DNA from: Phoenix dactylifera
Taxonomy: Eukaryota; Streptophyta; Magnoliopsida; Arecales; Arecaceae
Direction of reading: 5' to 3'
Length of the DNA stretch: 64,000 nucleotides
Assembly: GCF_009389715.1 (NCBI RefSeq)
Contig: NC_052395.1
Location: 23,609,482 to 23,673,481, forward strand
Shown here: piece by piece, positions 1 through 11,076 of the stretch
How positions within the stretch are numbered: the stretch's first letter is position 1
How the letters are laid out: each line of letters starts with the position of its first letter
Notes under the pieces: model-generated
Databases searched by the model: none
What the model was told of the DNA's origin: nothing
What the model saw: only the letters and a program-made list of their open reading frames with translations
Program-made: the position numbers and the translations under genes

Positions 1-1611
1 GATTGTTTTCCCGGGCTCACAATCAAACCCTTACACACGTTGGTTTTTAACTTGGCTCACCAACCAACCTTAGTCCCCTTGATTCAATCCCCCGATTGAA
101 CCAAGTAAATACAAGTTATAGAAAGAAAGGAAAATAAGCTTCTCAAAAGCAGATGTAAAACAATATAATCAAAAGAGGAGTTTAGAAGCCCTCAAACGCT
201 TTTAAGCTGAAGTAGAGGAATGGCTTCTTGAACTCCGGTCTCCTCTCGAATGAGTAGTCGACTTGAATGCAGGAGGAGGAGGCTTTAATTGCTGGGAAGA
301 TGTAGTTGGTTGCAGTAAATGCTGATCTTCCCCTTTTTCGTTGAAGAGCACGTTGCAGAGCTTGAAAGCTTGAATGCTTGGAGTGGAATAGTTGTTCTCT
401 GCCTTGCTACAGTCTTCTGTGGCTATTTAAGCCAACCCCCACGGAAACTAGCCGTTACACTGCTTTTTCTGTCCGTTCTGCACACTCTGCGCAGCCTGAC
501 AATATGACCGTTGGTGGGTTGGAGTCGACTCGCGCGATCAGGAGTCGACTCGGCTGTAGCGGGAGTCGACTCAAGCTTTTCCGGAGTCGACTCGGCAACT
601 GTTCCAAATTTGAATTAAAGTTGCCGTCACGACTGGGAGTCGACTCGTCTTGACCCGGAGTCGACTCGCCAACTTCTGGAGCTGACCTGGCAATTTTGGA
701 GTCGGCTCATCCACAGAAGTCCGTGGATCCAATTTTGAATTTTGTCCACTCGAGTCGACTCGACTGTCCTTGGAGTCGACTCGAATCTCAGAGCCCGAAC
801 TCCCGATCCTCTGTCTTTTGGCTCATCCAGTCTTGGAGTCGACTCGAACTTCCTTGGAGTCGACTCGGCTCTCAGTTTCCGAAAGTTGGTCTTCTGCCTT
901 TTGACGTGAAGCTTGTCTTGGAGTCGACTCGAGCTGTCTGGGAGTCGACTCGAATCTCAGAGGCAGTAACATGGTTTTCTGTCTGTCGATGGTCGCGGAG
1001 TCTCGGAGTCGACTCGTGCAATGCGGGAGTCGACCCGAATCTCAGAGTCCCAAAAATGCTCTCTGACTTTTTCCTTGTGTTCCGCTGAGAGTCGACTCAT
1101 GCTTTCTTTGGAGTCGACCTGCCAACCATCGGAGTCGACTCGCGTTCCACTGGAGTCGACTCGAATCTCAGACCCGAAAAACTGCTCTCTGACTTTTCTT
1201 TGTGTACCTCTTGGAGTCGACTCTTACTACCCTGGAGTCGACTCGTTGAACATTGGAGTCGACTCGCGCACTTCAGGAGTCGACTCGTTGACAGGTTCTG
1301 AGATGAGGCTTTCTGTTCTTCTTTCTGTTCTCAGTCGGAGTCGACTCGTACTAGTCTGGAGTCGACTCGAGCTCGTGCCAGTGAACTTGATATGCTTGGA
1401 GTCGACTCGTGATACTCGGGAGTCGACTCGAGTCTCAGACTTTGGTTCATGCAGACTTCTTAACTTATCCAAAATACTATGAACCAAGTCTAGAGACACT
1501 TGGACAGGATTTTCACTGAAACACTCAATTGAATTCATTAGTAATCACAAGATATACTCAAATGCTTTGAGCTCATCAAAATCAAATGGGGTTTTAATCA
1601 ATCACTCCACA
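1..1611 (-). mobile_element. Sirevirus LTR, cut by the window edge
   Basis: This stretch matches the two LTRs of the Sirevirus at 23033-44796 over nearly its whole length, including the palindrome array and the terminal ...CACTCCACA. It starts inside the LTR, so the left end lies outside the window. After position 1611 there is neither a polypurine tract nor a primer binding site. It is therefore a solo LTR or the 5' LTR of a minus-strand element lying to the left. The flanking DNA at 1612 is CACTA transposase coding sequence, so this LTR landed in that element. Strand is assigned by analogy with the complete element. Confidence 0.85.
521..1436. repeat. GAGTCGACTC palindrome array (LTR copy 1)
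   Basis: More than 20 exact or one-off copies of the 10-bp palindrome GAGTCGACTC, usually as GGAGTCGACTCG, spaced about 25-60 bp apart with non-identical spacers. Open frames through this array only read the repeat (SRLxVDS-type peptides) and are not genes. Confidence 0.95.
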
Positions 1612-2774
1612 GCCATCTCGGTGAGTGTGGGTCATCTTATAAAACTCTACCTCACCAGGCTCCCTTCCATGCTCTACTATCTACACATACGGAAAGTATA
1701 TTGCCAAACTATATATCATGATACGTGCTATATGTTAGTAGAGTTTCAAATAGTTTCAAACAAACTTACGAATTCATTTCTACGTCTCGCATAACTCTTC
1801 GAGCCTGAAGTATGAGGAACTGCTTGAGATGCTCGTGCAGCTCTACCAATATTAAAATATGTCTGCCAAAATAAAAGCATATAGTATAATATTATTCAAT
1901 GTATATATTTGCAACTATATTAATAATAAAGATAATATAAGATATTGAAACAATATACGTGACCTGTCCTTTTTCAGAAAACCAGTAGTGAACAAGCTCC
2001 CTCCACTGCTGAGGGTATACATCAGGAGGAGTCACACGAGCAACCTCCTCCTCTGTCATACCCTCACGCTTGAAGTCCGTCTTCAATTTTGCTTTATATT
2101 CTTTCCATTTGCGGTTGAGGGACTTTAGCACTCAATCATGGCTCTCTGGAGGGAGTACAAACTTACCCTACAACAAGATACAGAATGTTATAATAATATT
2201 AAACCTCAAAAGTAAAATCATGGTAGTAAGCAAATTAACATGCAGGAGGTGTCAAATTAAAAAGAACAAATTCAATTCATTACCTGTATGAGTCTAAGAA
2301 GCTCAACCTTATACGAAGGAAGCATGTCATTCCACTTCGTATAGTTGAGCGGACACAGCTGACCCTTGCGTGCAACTGATCCTAAAAAGCTTGATAGAAG
2401 ACTTCCAGCTCTATTGATGGACTGCCCCAATTCGTTGCATCGGATGATGATCTTCTCACCCGGAGGAAGCTTCCACACATCCTTTGCTTGAGTGGGTCCC
2501 CGTCTCGTCCTCACTGTCCCTTGTCCATCTATTCAAATTAAATAAAATGTCTTAAAAAGTTGAAGACAAATATGAACATAAAATATGAACTATAAATCGA
2601 ATTACCCTGGATCCGGAGCTCATCCTCCGGACAATCAGCAGGAGGCTCGCGCTGAGATCCTGACTCGTGCTGCTGGTGCTCATATGGCTGCTGGGACTGC
2701 AGGGACTGCTCAGAAGTAGATCCCACCTGAGAATGCTGGAACTCCACATCTCTAAATCGCCTCCCTCGGGGCAT
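1612..2774 (-). pseudogene. CACTA ORF2 protein, Transposase_24 (Ptta/En/Spm) type, five exons
   Basis: Second protein of a CACTA element. Five exons can be threaded on the minus strand: 2774-2606, 2528-2284, 2167-1964, 1862-1770 and 1676-1612, each bounded by GT/AG. Family-typical blocks are the RGPT...LPPGEKI segment in exon 2, the RKWKEYK...WRELVHYWFSEKG segment in exon 3, the HTSGSKSYARR block in exon 4 and an EPGEVEFYKMTH block in exon 5. Exon 3 has an in-frame TGA (minus strand, 2134-2132) where the family normally has Trp. Exon 5 is cut by the Sirevirus LTR at 1611. The reading frame is therefore dead. The family assignment comes from remembered motif patterns, not from a search. Confidence 0.75.
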
Positions 2775-2979
2775 ATTGTTACCTGGTATGTACAAAAAAG
2801 AATCAATATTTGGTTAAATGATAAATTTATACTAAATAAAGGGCTAATAAAAGAGAATATAATAACTCATTCAACGTATGCTTCATAAATTTTACTTACC
2901 ATTATGAAAATACATTCTCATTCAACATCCATCCTAATCAAACTCATTGGCGCATTTACTTCATCAGTTGGCACAACAT

Positions 2980-3405
2980 TTAAGGCATACACTGAGTATA
3001 AGTATCATCGTCCTTCTCTTCCAACCTTTTTCCCATATCATACAAGTCCCTAAGTTTCGTCTTAATAACGAGAGACCAATTTTTATCTTTTGAGTCTTGC
3101 ACAAAAAATACTTGTCGAGCTTGAGATGAAAAAACAAATGGATCATCTTTCAATAACACACCAGTATGTATCAACCTTGAAAAATTTACAAGTGCGAATC
3201 CATTTATGTCTTGCCTCAAACCTCTAGGTGAGTTTATATCCACCCAATCACATTGAAATAATACTACCTTAAACTTTCCATAATAATCCAGCTCATAAAT
3301 ATCTGTTAGAGCACCATAATAATTTTTTCCATCCGCCTCAACCATAACCCCACTATTTTGGGTTTTTCTAAATTTCTCACGCTCTTTAGTATGAAATTTA
3401 AAACT
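2980..3405 (-). pseudogene. TNP2-like CACTA transposase, C-terminal DUF4216 fragment
   Basis: The minus-strand frame contains a TQNSGVMVEA block, then YYGALTDIYELDYYG, then a VVLFQCDWVD block, GFALVNFS, and SSQARQVFFVQD followed by W and RDLYDM. This is the usual order of the DUF4216 domain at the C-terminus of En/Spm TNP2 transposases. It lies directly upstream of ORF2 on the same strand, as in CACTA elements. The upstream catalytic domain was not found, so the transposase is truncated. Confidence 0.75.
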
Positions 3406-4810
3406 ATTTTTATTTTAATCATCTTAAGAAATTGTAAAGGATAACCCAGCAGCACGCGGCGTCTTATTGATGGAAGATACATGGCAATGTTATCATCCGA
3501 TAACTTGTACCATGATACCATGATATGATCTACCATGATACCCAACCTTAGATGGCATGGGGTTCACCATGGATTGCAGATGAATTGCATTGAGCTGGCT
3601 TTGCCCACTAACCTATTAGATTTTACCATGTGGAATCTTCATTGCTGTTACTTCACACAGCAGCTGCTAAGCAAAAAAAATAATAGAAATACAATTTACG
3701 ATCGTTATCGAATCATGATTTTATTAAAGCAGTCATCGTATCGCAAAAATTATGATCGTTATTCATGATTTGCACTACTTATCTAAGTAAAATAATGTCT
3801 TTCAAGATTCAAATCTTTATACTAACTAGACTAACTAGAAAATTTATTAAATAGAAATATGGGCAGATGATATCATTATAAAAACCATTATTAACAATTA
3901 CTTTTTGTCATAGTATCAAACAATGGATGATATAATTAATTACTTTTTATTTGAAGATAGATTTAGTAAAATAAGTCTCTTATAACTATTACATTGATCA
4001 AATAATAATTTCGAGAGAGTCCCTTTATAACAGGCTTGCCATATTAGAAAAACATGCACATCATGGGGGAGGAGGAGGAATGAGATAATAACAATCTGGG
4101 GTATGCAATCTTTTTTGGCTTATATTTTAGGAATTTATGATAGCAAACCTAGGAAAATAACGCTGTTATGCTAGAAATCCAAGGTTCCACACGAGCTCCT
4201 GTTCTGCGGTGTGGTGGCAGGATCACTAGGGGATTGGCTCTGGGTGTAGGTGGGACAACAGAAATGCTTTATACACATGTATATATGTATAAAGAAATAG
4301 AAAAAAGTGACCAATATATCCAATTTTCTCTTAGTCAACATTTGAACGGGGTGGTTAGATTGGATGCTAGGGCTCGATATAATAGAAGGAAATTATAGAA
4401 TGGGAGTTATTTACGGATCTAAACATAAAAAATATAAAACATGAAATGATTTTTCCGCACCTTCTTCGTCTCTTCATCATTTGTCATAGTATCTTAAGAA
4501 ATTATAGTTCTTTATCTTTCTGTAAAGTATTTAGCTGACAGGAGAAAGAGGGGGCATACCTCGAATCGGCGCTTCCAAAGAACAAGGAGAAGATCCTCGG
4601 GCGGAGAAGAAGCTCGATCAACGCTTGAGGGCCAATCGGTCGGAGCCGGAGAGGAGGGACGAGGAGAAGATCCTCGGAAAGATCCTCGGGCGGAGGTGAA
4701 GCTCGCTCGAGGCTTGAAGGCTTGTCGGTTGACGCCGGAGAGGAGGGAGGAGGCTTGAGGGCGGAGGCAGCCGCTCGTGCCGGAGAGGAGGGCTAGCTAG
4801 GGCTCGATCG
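3406..4810. other. Non-coding interior of the CACTA element
   Basis: AT-rich DNA up to about 4500, then GC-rich GGAGAAGATCCTCGG-type repeats up to 4810. No protein motif was recognised on either strand. This is where the missing TNP2 exons would be expected. Confidence 0.5.
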
Positions 4811-4884
4811 GGTGGGTATTCGGGGAGGCGGAGAGCCGGAAAAGGAGGGTGGGTATTCGGGGAGGCGGAGAGCCGGAAAAGGAG
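4811..4884. repeat. 37-bp tandem duplication
   Basis: Two identical 37-bp units, 4811-4847 and 4848-4884, each starting GGTGGGTATTCGGGG, within the GC-rich subterminal part of the CACTA element. Confidence 0.95.
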
Positions 4885-5040
4885 GCCAGGCTAGGGCTCG
4901 ATCGGAAGGGTTGTATTTGGGGAGGAGCCACCGACGCTTCTTTGAAGCGTGAGGATATGTGACGCCTGGGGTATTTTTTCCCAACGCGTGTGGATAGCGT
5001 CGGCAAAAAAGGGTCGCCTTTTCCCAATTTTCCTGTAGTG

Positions 5041-5420
5041 TTGGTACTGGATTATGCTATTGTAATTCATATTAGCTTGGTCTCTCTTAGACTTTTCAGG
5101 ATGATCAAGAGCCTTGGGTGTGTCACACTGTCACCTCACAAACAACTTGTTTGCAAGCAATTTTAGCAAGAATTTGATTTTTGCAGGTGGCCTTATCCAT
5201 AGTATACATGCTGCGGTACTGATGATTTTTTCTTTAAAAAAAAGAAGAAGCGTGAATAATGGGTGAAGGTCTTTTAGTTAAAGAATGGTTTCTCAGTTTC
5301 CCTTTCATTCTGGGCTTAAACAAAGCAATTTCCTTAGATAAACACTAGGCTGACAATCATACACTCAGCCAATCCATAAGCATGGATTAGCATTGCAACA
5401 GTTAACCCTCAAACAGTGAT
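5041..5420. other. Spacer between two CACTA ends
   Basis: About 380 bp of unique-looking AT-rich DNA. No coding or repeat signal was seen, apart from the GAT at 5418-5420 that is the target duplication of the next element. Confidence 0.5.
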
Positions 5421-5621
5421 CACTACAAGAAAATTGGGCATTAGCGACGCTTTTTTTGGCCTTTAGCGACGCTTTTAAGCGTCGGTAAAAACCATCCCGA
5501 CGCTTTCCTAAGCGTCGGTAAAGCGTCGCCTATGCTACAGTGGGGAAAATATTTTCCGACGCTTTCAAAAGCGTCGGAAATTAGCGACGCTTTTTAGCGA
5601 CGCTTTAAAGCGTCGTTAAAT

Positions 5622-5808
5622 GTGATTTTAACGACGCTTTAAAGCGTCGTTAGAATATTATTTTTTTAAAAAAAAATTTCGTGATTTTAACGACGCTTTA
5701 AAGCGTCGTTAGAATATTATTTTTTTTTAAAAAAATTTCGTGATTTTAACGACGCTTTAAAGCGTCGTTAGAATATTATTTTTTTTTAAAAAAAAATTCG
5801 TGATTTTA
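5622..5808. repeat. 59-60 bp subterminal tandem repeat
   Basis: Three units beginning GTGATTTTAACGACGC at 5622, 5681 and 5740, with a fourth start at 5800. Each unit has the palindrome ACGACGCTTTAAAGCGTCGT followed by a T/A-rich stretch. This is the subterminal repeat region of the CACTA element, where transposase binding is expected. Confidence 0.9.
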
Positions 5809-5918
5809 AAAAGATGACAAACAATTGGATGCATTATCTTTCTACTAACAATTGGTTCTATATAGAAGCACGAAGTAATACAAGATACTCATAAACAAGC
5901 ATCAAGATATCTGTTGTC

Positions 5919-6083
5919 TCAAATATACTGCCTTGGTGTCTTCAGCTTCATCACAGCATCCCACACAATGTTAGAGATGTGACATTTTCTTCTTTTTCTT
6001 TTGGTGGAAGAGCCAAAGCCTAGGCTTTCTAAGATCTGCCTACTGAACTGAAAATACCTGTTTGGAGAGTCATCTTCAACGTA
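5919..6083 (-). pseudogene. Captured terminal exon of an unidentified host gene
   Basis: Minus-strand open segment after a plausible acceptor (TTTTCTCAAAG). It encodes about 54 residues beginning YVEDDSPNRYFQFSRQ, with a basic KRKRRK patch and a C-terminus at a TGA. The amino-acid content looks like real protein, unlike the neighbouring noise. I do not recognise the family. It lies inside the Pack-CACTA, so it is probably a copied fragment of a gene located elsewhere. Confidence 0.4.
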
Positions 6084-6357
6084 CTTTGAGAAAATCAAAA
6101 GGTAATGAAAGAGTCCTTCTGATGACTTTCTATGTAGAGAACAAGATTTAAATTATTCTGAACAAGCAAAAAAAAAGGATGTACAGAAATCATCCTCTAC
6201 CAATAATTTAACTTGGCCATTTGATGGATACGGCAGCAGCAATGATATTTTCTGATACTGCAAATCAAGTTGTACATGCTGAAAGGGTGATCAATTGCAA
6301 TTATCACAAAACTGATTTGGAGAGCCTGCATAGGAACTTTCTTCAAATTCTATTCAG

Positions 6358-6546
6358 TCATGGCTCTGAAGTTCCCTTTCTCGGCCTCGGGGGCATGGTT
6401 TTGGGATTGGTAAACCAGGTAGTATAGAGGAATTGCTTGTGAGATCCATCATGATTACAGATTAACCGCAGCTTCTGCCTCTCCCTCATCCATCTCAATA
6501 GTATCTTCATATGCCTTTTGCTAGTCAACCCTCTCAAACCAACACC
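6358..6546 (-). pseudogene. Captured exon of an unidentified host gene
   Basis: A good acceptor (GTAAACTTATTTCAG) is followed by an open minus-strand segment starting GVGLRGLTSKRHMK. It continues through LLRWMRERQKLRLICNH and HKQFLYTTWF to a TGA at 6360-6358. The helix-like, charge-rich composition and clean acceptor suggest a real exon. Family unknown. It could come from the same donor gene as the segment at 5919-6083, but this cannot be shown here. Confidence 0.4.
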
Positions 6547-7539
6547 CTGAAATAAGTTTACACAGACAACAGTTAAAGGTTGCATCATTGGCCAGGCAAA
6601 TTTGGTATTATAAGAAAAATCATTTGAACTGTTAGAAAGAAAAAAAAATCACACATGATGGGAATCAACTTAACAGCACTGAAGTCAAAATTCTTTAACA
6701 TCAACAGAACACCCCTTTCCTCTTGCTTCTTAAGTTCACCACATCACTGCTTCCACTCACTGCAAAAAATGGGAAGGATTTCCCGATACTCACTTCCTGA
6801 AAATGCAGTATTGATTTGAAAATGCACTCACTTAAAACTCTTTTCACCCACCTTATTTATCAAATTCTGACTCTACAAGTAGTGCCACCCTAATTACTAA
6901 GCTTGAGATATGAAGGCCACCATATGGGGACAATTAACACGTTTATTTTATTCAGAAAAAAACAAGAACAGAGGGGAAAAGATATACCAACCATCAAGAA
7001 CATGATAAAGAAAAGAATGCGAGGTAATGGTTGCTTTCGTGCCCTAAAATATGTGCACTGCATCAATATACAACATATACGAAATGGTTCAAGAACAAAA
7101 AGAACCAAAAACAAACCCTAATTCCAATAAGCAAAAACCAAGAACAGAAACACTGACAAGATTACAAATTTTCCATGTGCCAAAATACCACAAATACAAG
7201 GAAAAGTGAAAAAAAAAAGGAACCATAGAAGCATCAATTGGAAGATATACCTTTCCGGATGATAGACGGAACCATCTCCAGAGAAATCACTCCCGAACGA
7301 ACGAAAACCACAATTCGGCACATGTAATTTCCCTCCGAAGGAGAGAGAGAAACCCTGAGATTAGAAGGAAACGAGCATCAGGTTTTCTTTCCATTGCAAA
7401 CAGATCGAGAGAAAAATCAAGCGTGGCGACTAGGGGAAGGGAAATTAGAGCTGGAGTACTTACAACAAGAACAGATGGGGAAAGAGAGGCCAAGAGAGAC
7501 CGTGTGCAGCTTTGATTCGATTCTAGAAAAAAGACGGCG

Positions 7540-7990
7540 ATGAAGGAAGGGAGTGGAGGATGGGGCGGTGGAGCTCAGAACCCTCATCTCGTCGCCGTCG
7601 TCGTTCAAGAACTCGGGGGCGATGCCGGAGAAGGCGCGGTTAAGGAGGACAGCGAGCAAGGAGAGGCCGCCCACGAAGATGGGCAAGCTCCGGACGAACC
7701 CATCGTTGTTGGAGACCCAGTCGCCTACCAAATCCCGCCGGGGTTTCGGGCCTCTGTAAGCCCCCTTCGCACCAAAGAAACCAAGTTATAGAAGAAGAGA
7801 GATGAGAGAGGAGAAGAGAGGAGGGTACGGCTGCGTACCTGAGGATAAGCCGAGGGAGGAGAGGGAATAGGCGGAGGGGAAGAGGAGGCTCTAAGGAGAG
7901 GCGAGGACGGGACTGGCCAGGAATGGCGACGGAGAGGAGGGCGAATGAGAGGAGAGGAGAGGGTTTGAAAGAGAAGAAGGCAGCCCACCT
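7540..7990 (-). pseudogene. CCB4: Captured CCB4-like (cytochrome b6f cofactor assembly) fragment
   Basis: On the minus strand, 7753-7615 encodes a segment with RGPKPRRD, DWVSNND, VRSLPIFVGGLSLLAVL and NRAFSGIAP. This resembles the region just after the transit peptide in chloroplast CCB4, which helps attach haem c(i) to cytochrome b6. A Ser/Pro-rich, transit-peptide-like stretch lies upstream (about 7990-7842). The two are separated by an intron-like interval with donor CAG|GTACGC and acceptor CTTACAG. After GIAP the frame runs into unrelated sequence (EFLNDDGDE...), so the copy is truncated and chimeric. A retained intron points to capture of genomic DNA rather than of mRNA. The CCB4 identity is from memory of the conserved block and needs a search. 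Confidence 0.55.
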
Positions 7991-8283
7991 CCATCCGCAA
8001 AATCTTTGGGAGGTCGGCTCTTGGAGCTCAAGAACCGGACTGTGGGCTATGGAGGGAGGGGGTCGATGGGGTTTTGTGGAGGGGAGGAGTGAAGTCCGAC
8101 GACGCTTATAAGCGTCGTCGTATTTTTTTCCTACGCCGACGCTTAAAAGCGTCGGCGGAACGTTTTTTTACCAACGCTTTCCACAAGCGTCGACAGTTAC
8201 CGTTGCAAGAAAAAAATTTGCCGACGCTTTTTTGTAGCGTCGGCAATATAGAGTCGCCAAAACCCTTTATTATTGTAGTGGAT

Positions 8284-9229
8284 GCAGAAAGATTTTCAGG
8301 TTTGATATGGGCTATTTTGGCTACTGCGAGTAGGACTGGATAGGGTCCACAAGCGAGATCTATCACGTCGGAAAGCTTTGCAGGCCAAGCTTTTAGAGGC
8401 CATAATTTAGTTATACGATGTCCGATTAAGATGATTTTTTTTTTTTGAATTTAGATAGTTTTTCAAAATCTACAATTTTGGGACAATCCTTTAGGGTATT
8501 GAATTGGACCAAAATTCTATCACTTAGGCTCAGTTTCTTTGAGAGATCCGAGTTTAGGTAATTTTTTCTTTTTCCTGAACGGGTCAAACAGTAGCATAGA
8601 ATTAGCATGACAAGATTCTTTCTGACATGACAATAATGAGGCCAAGGTGAAGCCACCCGGCACTGATATCACTTCATATTTATGATCAAATGTAATCAAA
8701 TACTCAGAGAGCAGGTGGCCAAGGTGCCACTATTTTCTATATGATGGTCTCTTCATGGACCGCAGCGTGTATAAGCTGGGAAACAATGTGTATAAACAAA
8801 TGTATACTGAAGGATGACCTCTTAAAAAAAAATAATTTTGCACACAACCCCCTTTTGGTGAAGACAGCCCATGTCGTGTAGGATTTTAAACGATATTGCA
8901 TGATATCTATAATAGAAGATTGGACAACAAGAAGAATCTTCCATGTTCAGGCCTAGTTAGTATTAGATGTAATGTTTTAACTCCAATTTGATACATTGAT
9001 CACAAGCTGTGGTCTTCCTCAGCGAGTATGATCCACTGTGAATATAACTAGCACGGTTTGTAGAGGCTGTTCAACCACACGACTGTAGATTAGAATAACA
9101 ACGACCATGCAGAGAGCAAGCTGGTTAATTGAAGCATAAGCGGCCTTTTCTTGAGATTCGTGAAAGCCTATGCTACCGATCTAGTAGACATCACATGACG
9201 CATTCTTCCAGTAATATTAAACAAAGCGG
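8284..9229. other. Intergenic DNA
   Basis: About 950 bp with no supported gene. It contains an A/T-homopolymer-rich stretch; no terminal repeats or splice-bounded open frames were seen. Confidence 0.5.
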
Positions 9230-9666
9230 AAGATTCCTTTTTTTTTTTTTCTTTTTTTTTTTTGCTTAAAAAAAGGGTAGGGGGAGGAAGGAACAAGCCC
9301 ATCCCCGCGTAGCAGCCCCCACTGGGCCCCGCCCCGCCAGGAGAATGTTCGATGCGGGCAGAAATGGCCGTGTGTTGGACACCCCGACCGGTTTTACTCA
9401 TACCCTCCCCACCCGTGGGCCCGGCTCAGCTACTCCTCTGAGCTCTGGCTCGAGTCCCACGTGTGAGTACGTCACACCCGGCACCACCCCGGCTACTAGC
9501 GGTTCAAGAGCGGTCCTACACCACAAGTCCAAGCAGTGGCCAAAGTAGTGAGTTCCGGTCCACAATTTAATCGTCGCTGCAGCGATTCGAACTTGGGACC
9601 TTATGGTTAGAATTGCTGCCCAGTACCACTAGGCTACCACCTTGGTGGCCAGCGAAAGATTCCTTT
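9230..9666 (-). mobile_element. tRNA-derived SINE with 11-bp target duplication
   Basis: Read on the minus strand, the element starts near 9650 with a box A (TAGCCTAGTGG, at 9636-9626) and a box B (AGTTCGAATCG, at 9593-9583), the internal RNA polymerase III promoter of tRNA-type SINEs. It then runs about 300 bp and ends in an A-rich tail, seen as T runs at 9241-9264. The direct repeat AAGATTCCTTT flanks it at 9230-9240 and 9656-9666. The sequence is GC-rich, unlike its surroundings. It has no coding capacity and would depend on a LINE for movement. Confidence 0.85.
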
Positions 9667-10923
9667 GAAAACAGGAAAATTTTATAGAGAAGGATCCAAG
9701 TTCATGGATAATTCAACGACACGAGGGGATTGTTTTTCCCAAAGTGCAGGGCTAAATGATGCTCGTACGTGGAAACTTCGGTCACAAAAAACAAATAACA
9801 ACGCCAACAGTATATGATATTTTGGATCTGTCGACGTGGTTGTGGTCCAAATATTGACGATGCTGTGGTTTCGCCTCTGCAGCTTAGATTATTAAAACAC
9901 ATTGCTTCCCATCCGAAAGGCATAGATGAGAGAGCATGTTCTCTCCAAAATTAGCATCTTGTCTCCCGATCTCTTTTCATATAGGAAAGAAGCATTAGCA
10001 CATACAGCTTATTAGCTCTTCCTTCAGGCTTCAGCAGAAGCTATGCCAGAATTTAAAGAATTATGCATCTCTTTGAATGTAATTACCTAGCATAAAACGC
10101 AAGGTAGTACTAGAAATTTAGGATATTTTTTAATAGCTGAAGGGGCGTATCAGTTTGGAATCTTGGCATGGTTGATAAGAAATTTCCAAAGGAACTTGCA
10201 ACATAGAAGGATCGCTTATATTTTGCTCAAGCAAAAAAAAAAAAAACAAAGGCTCAGTTGTTCAAATGAGAGGATCGGTATCAATGGCTTCCAATATCTG
10301 CCTGAGGATGTGGATTGGTTACAGGATTCAAGTGTCATCAGAAACTCAGTAATTGATGGTTTTGCCCACAATTATAGAAAACTACAGACAGTAAATCTTA
10401 GTAATCCAACAGCAGCATTGTCCATTGAACATCACTTTCCTCGCTGCTAGTCATTGATACTGCAGGCAGGACTACAGGCAATTGTCCACCATATATCGAA
10501 GTATGTTAAAATCTCAAGGCCAAATCAGTCATCTTGTGTTAAATCTTCGCCTTCCAAGAAAATCCTTACCTAATATCCTTATGTCATTTCAGTGGACCGC
10601 AGGATTTCTCTACTCTTCTCGAGAAAGTCTAGCTGTGTTTCGTTGTCATCTTCCACGACAACAGGAACTGGTGTCACTCTCCCAAATTTAAATGGGCTCC
10701 TTACATGCAGGCTACGCAAGAGTCACCTCCCTTCCCTATTACACAAAGCAAATATATGAGACAACCAGTTGCCAAAAACCAAAAAAAAATTCAAGGCTGC
10801 GAACTGCCGCTACCCACCGCTCGAAAGTGTTCCCTTGTCTTGTATTAATGGAATACAGGGAAAGGCGGAAAGGCTCAGATATATTAAATAAAAAAGTTTA
10901 CCTAATGGCCGGCAACCTGACCT
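9667..10923. other. Upstream intergenic DNA
   Basis: No supported gene. Open frames near 10163-10450 and 10482-10928 have no recognisable motif or start context. The last part (10780-10923) probably holds the promoter of the gene at 11077. Confidence 0.45.
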
Positions 10924-10930
10924 TATAAAG
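10924..10930 (+). promoter_or_regulatory. TATA box of the small membrane protein gene
   Basis: TATAAAG in the context CCTTATAAAGGCC, about 150 bp before the ATG at 11077. This would put transcription start near 10955-10960 and give a 5' leader of about 120 bases. Confidence 0.55.
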
Positions 10931-11076
10931 GCCACAAACTTGTCTCACACCATAGCCCCCTTTCAGTCCAGGAGCTTCATTCTCATCCAGAAAAGTCCCC
11001 AAACTGGAGTTGAGAGGCCTCCAGAAACTCTCCACTCTCTATATCGAAGTCTTCTGGGTCAATCATATCTCTATTC

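Larger units (their letters stand above)
1612..5040 (-). mobile_element. CACTA (En/Spm) transposon, decayed, right end present
   Basis: The right terminus reads ...CCCAATTTTCCTGTAGTG, the reverse complement of a CACTACAGGAAAATTGGG terminal inverted repeat, ending at 5040. Coding remnants on the minus strand are a TNP2 C-terminal piece (about 2980-3405) followed by an ORF2 of the Transposase_24 type (1612-2774). Subterminal GACGC/GCGTC motifs match those of the neighbouring element at 5421-8280, so both belong to one family. The left part is lost or displaced by the LTR at 1-1611. The main TNP2 catalytic region is missing between 3405 and 5040. Confidence 0.8.
5421..8280. mobile_element. Non-autonomous CACTA element carrying host gene fragments (Pack-CACTA)
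   Basis: The left end is CACTACAAGAAAATTGGGC and the right end is ...CCCTTTATTATTGTAGTG, forming short CACTA-type inverted termini. A 3-bp duplication GAT (5418-5420 and 8281-8283) flanks it, as expected for CACTA. Subterminal regions are packed with inverted GACGCTT/AAGCGTC motifs on both sides. No transposase motif is present. The interior instead contains several exon-like minus-strand pieces with splice sites (5919-6083, 6358-6546, 7540-7990). This is 2860 bp, a typical size for a gene-capturing element. Confidence 0.85.

Noticed and set aside
378..1482. Open frames reading SRL.VDS and similar repeats
   Set aside because: They only translate the GAGTCGACTC palindrome array of an LTR and occur on both strands.
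10163..10928. Three plus-strand open frames of 69-95 codons
   Set aside because: No motif, no supported start or splice sites, and they lie in the upstream region of the small membrane protein gene.
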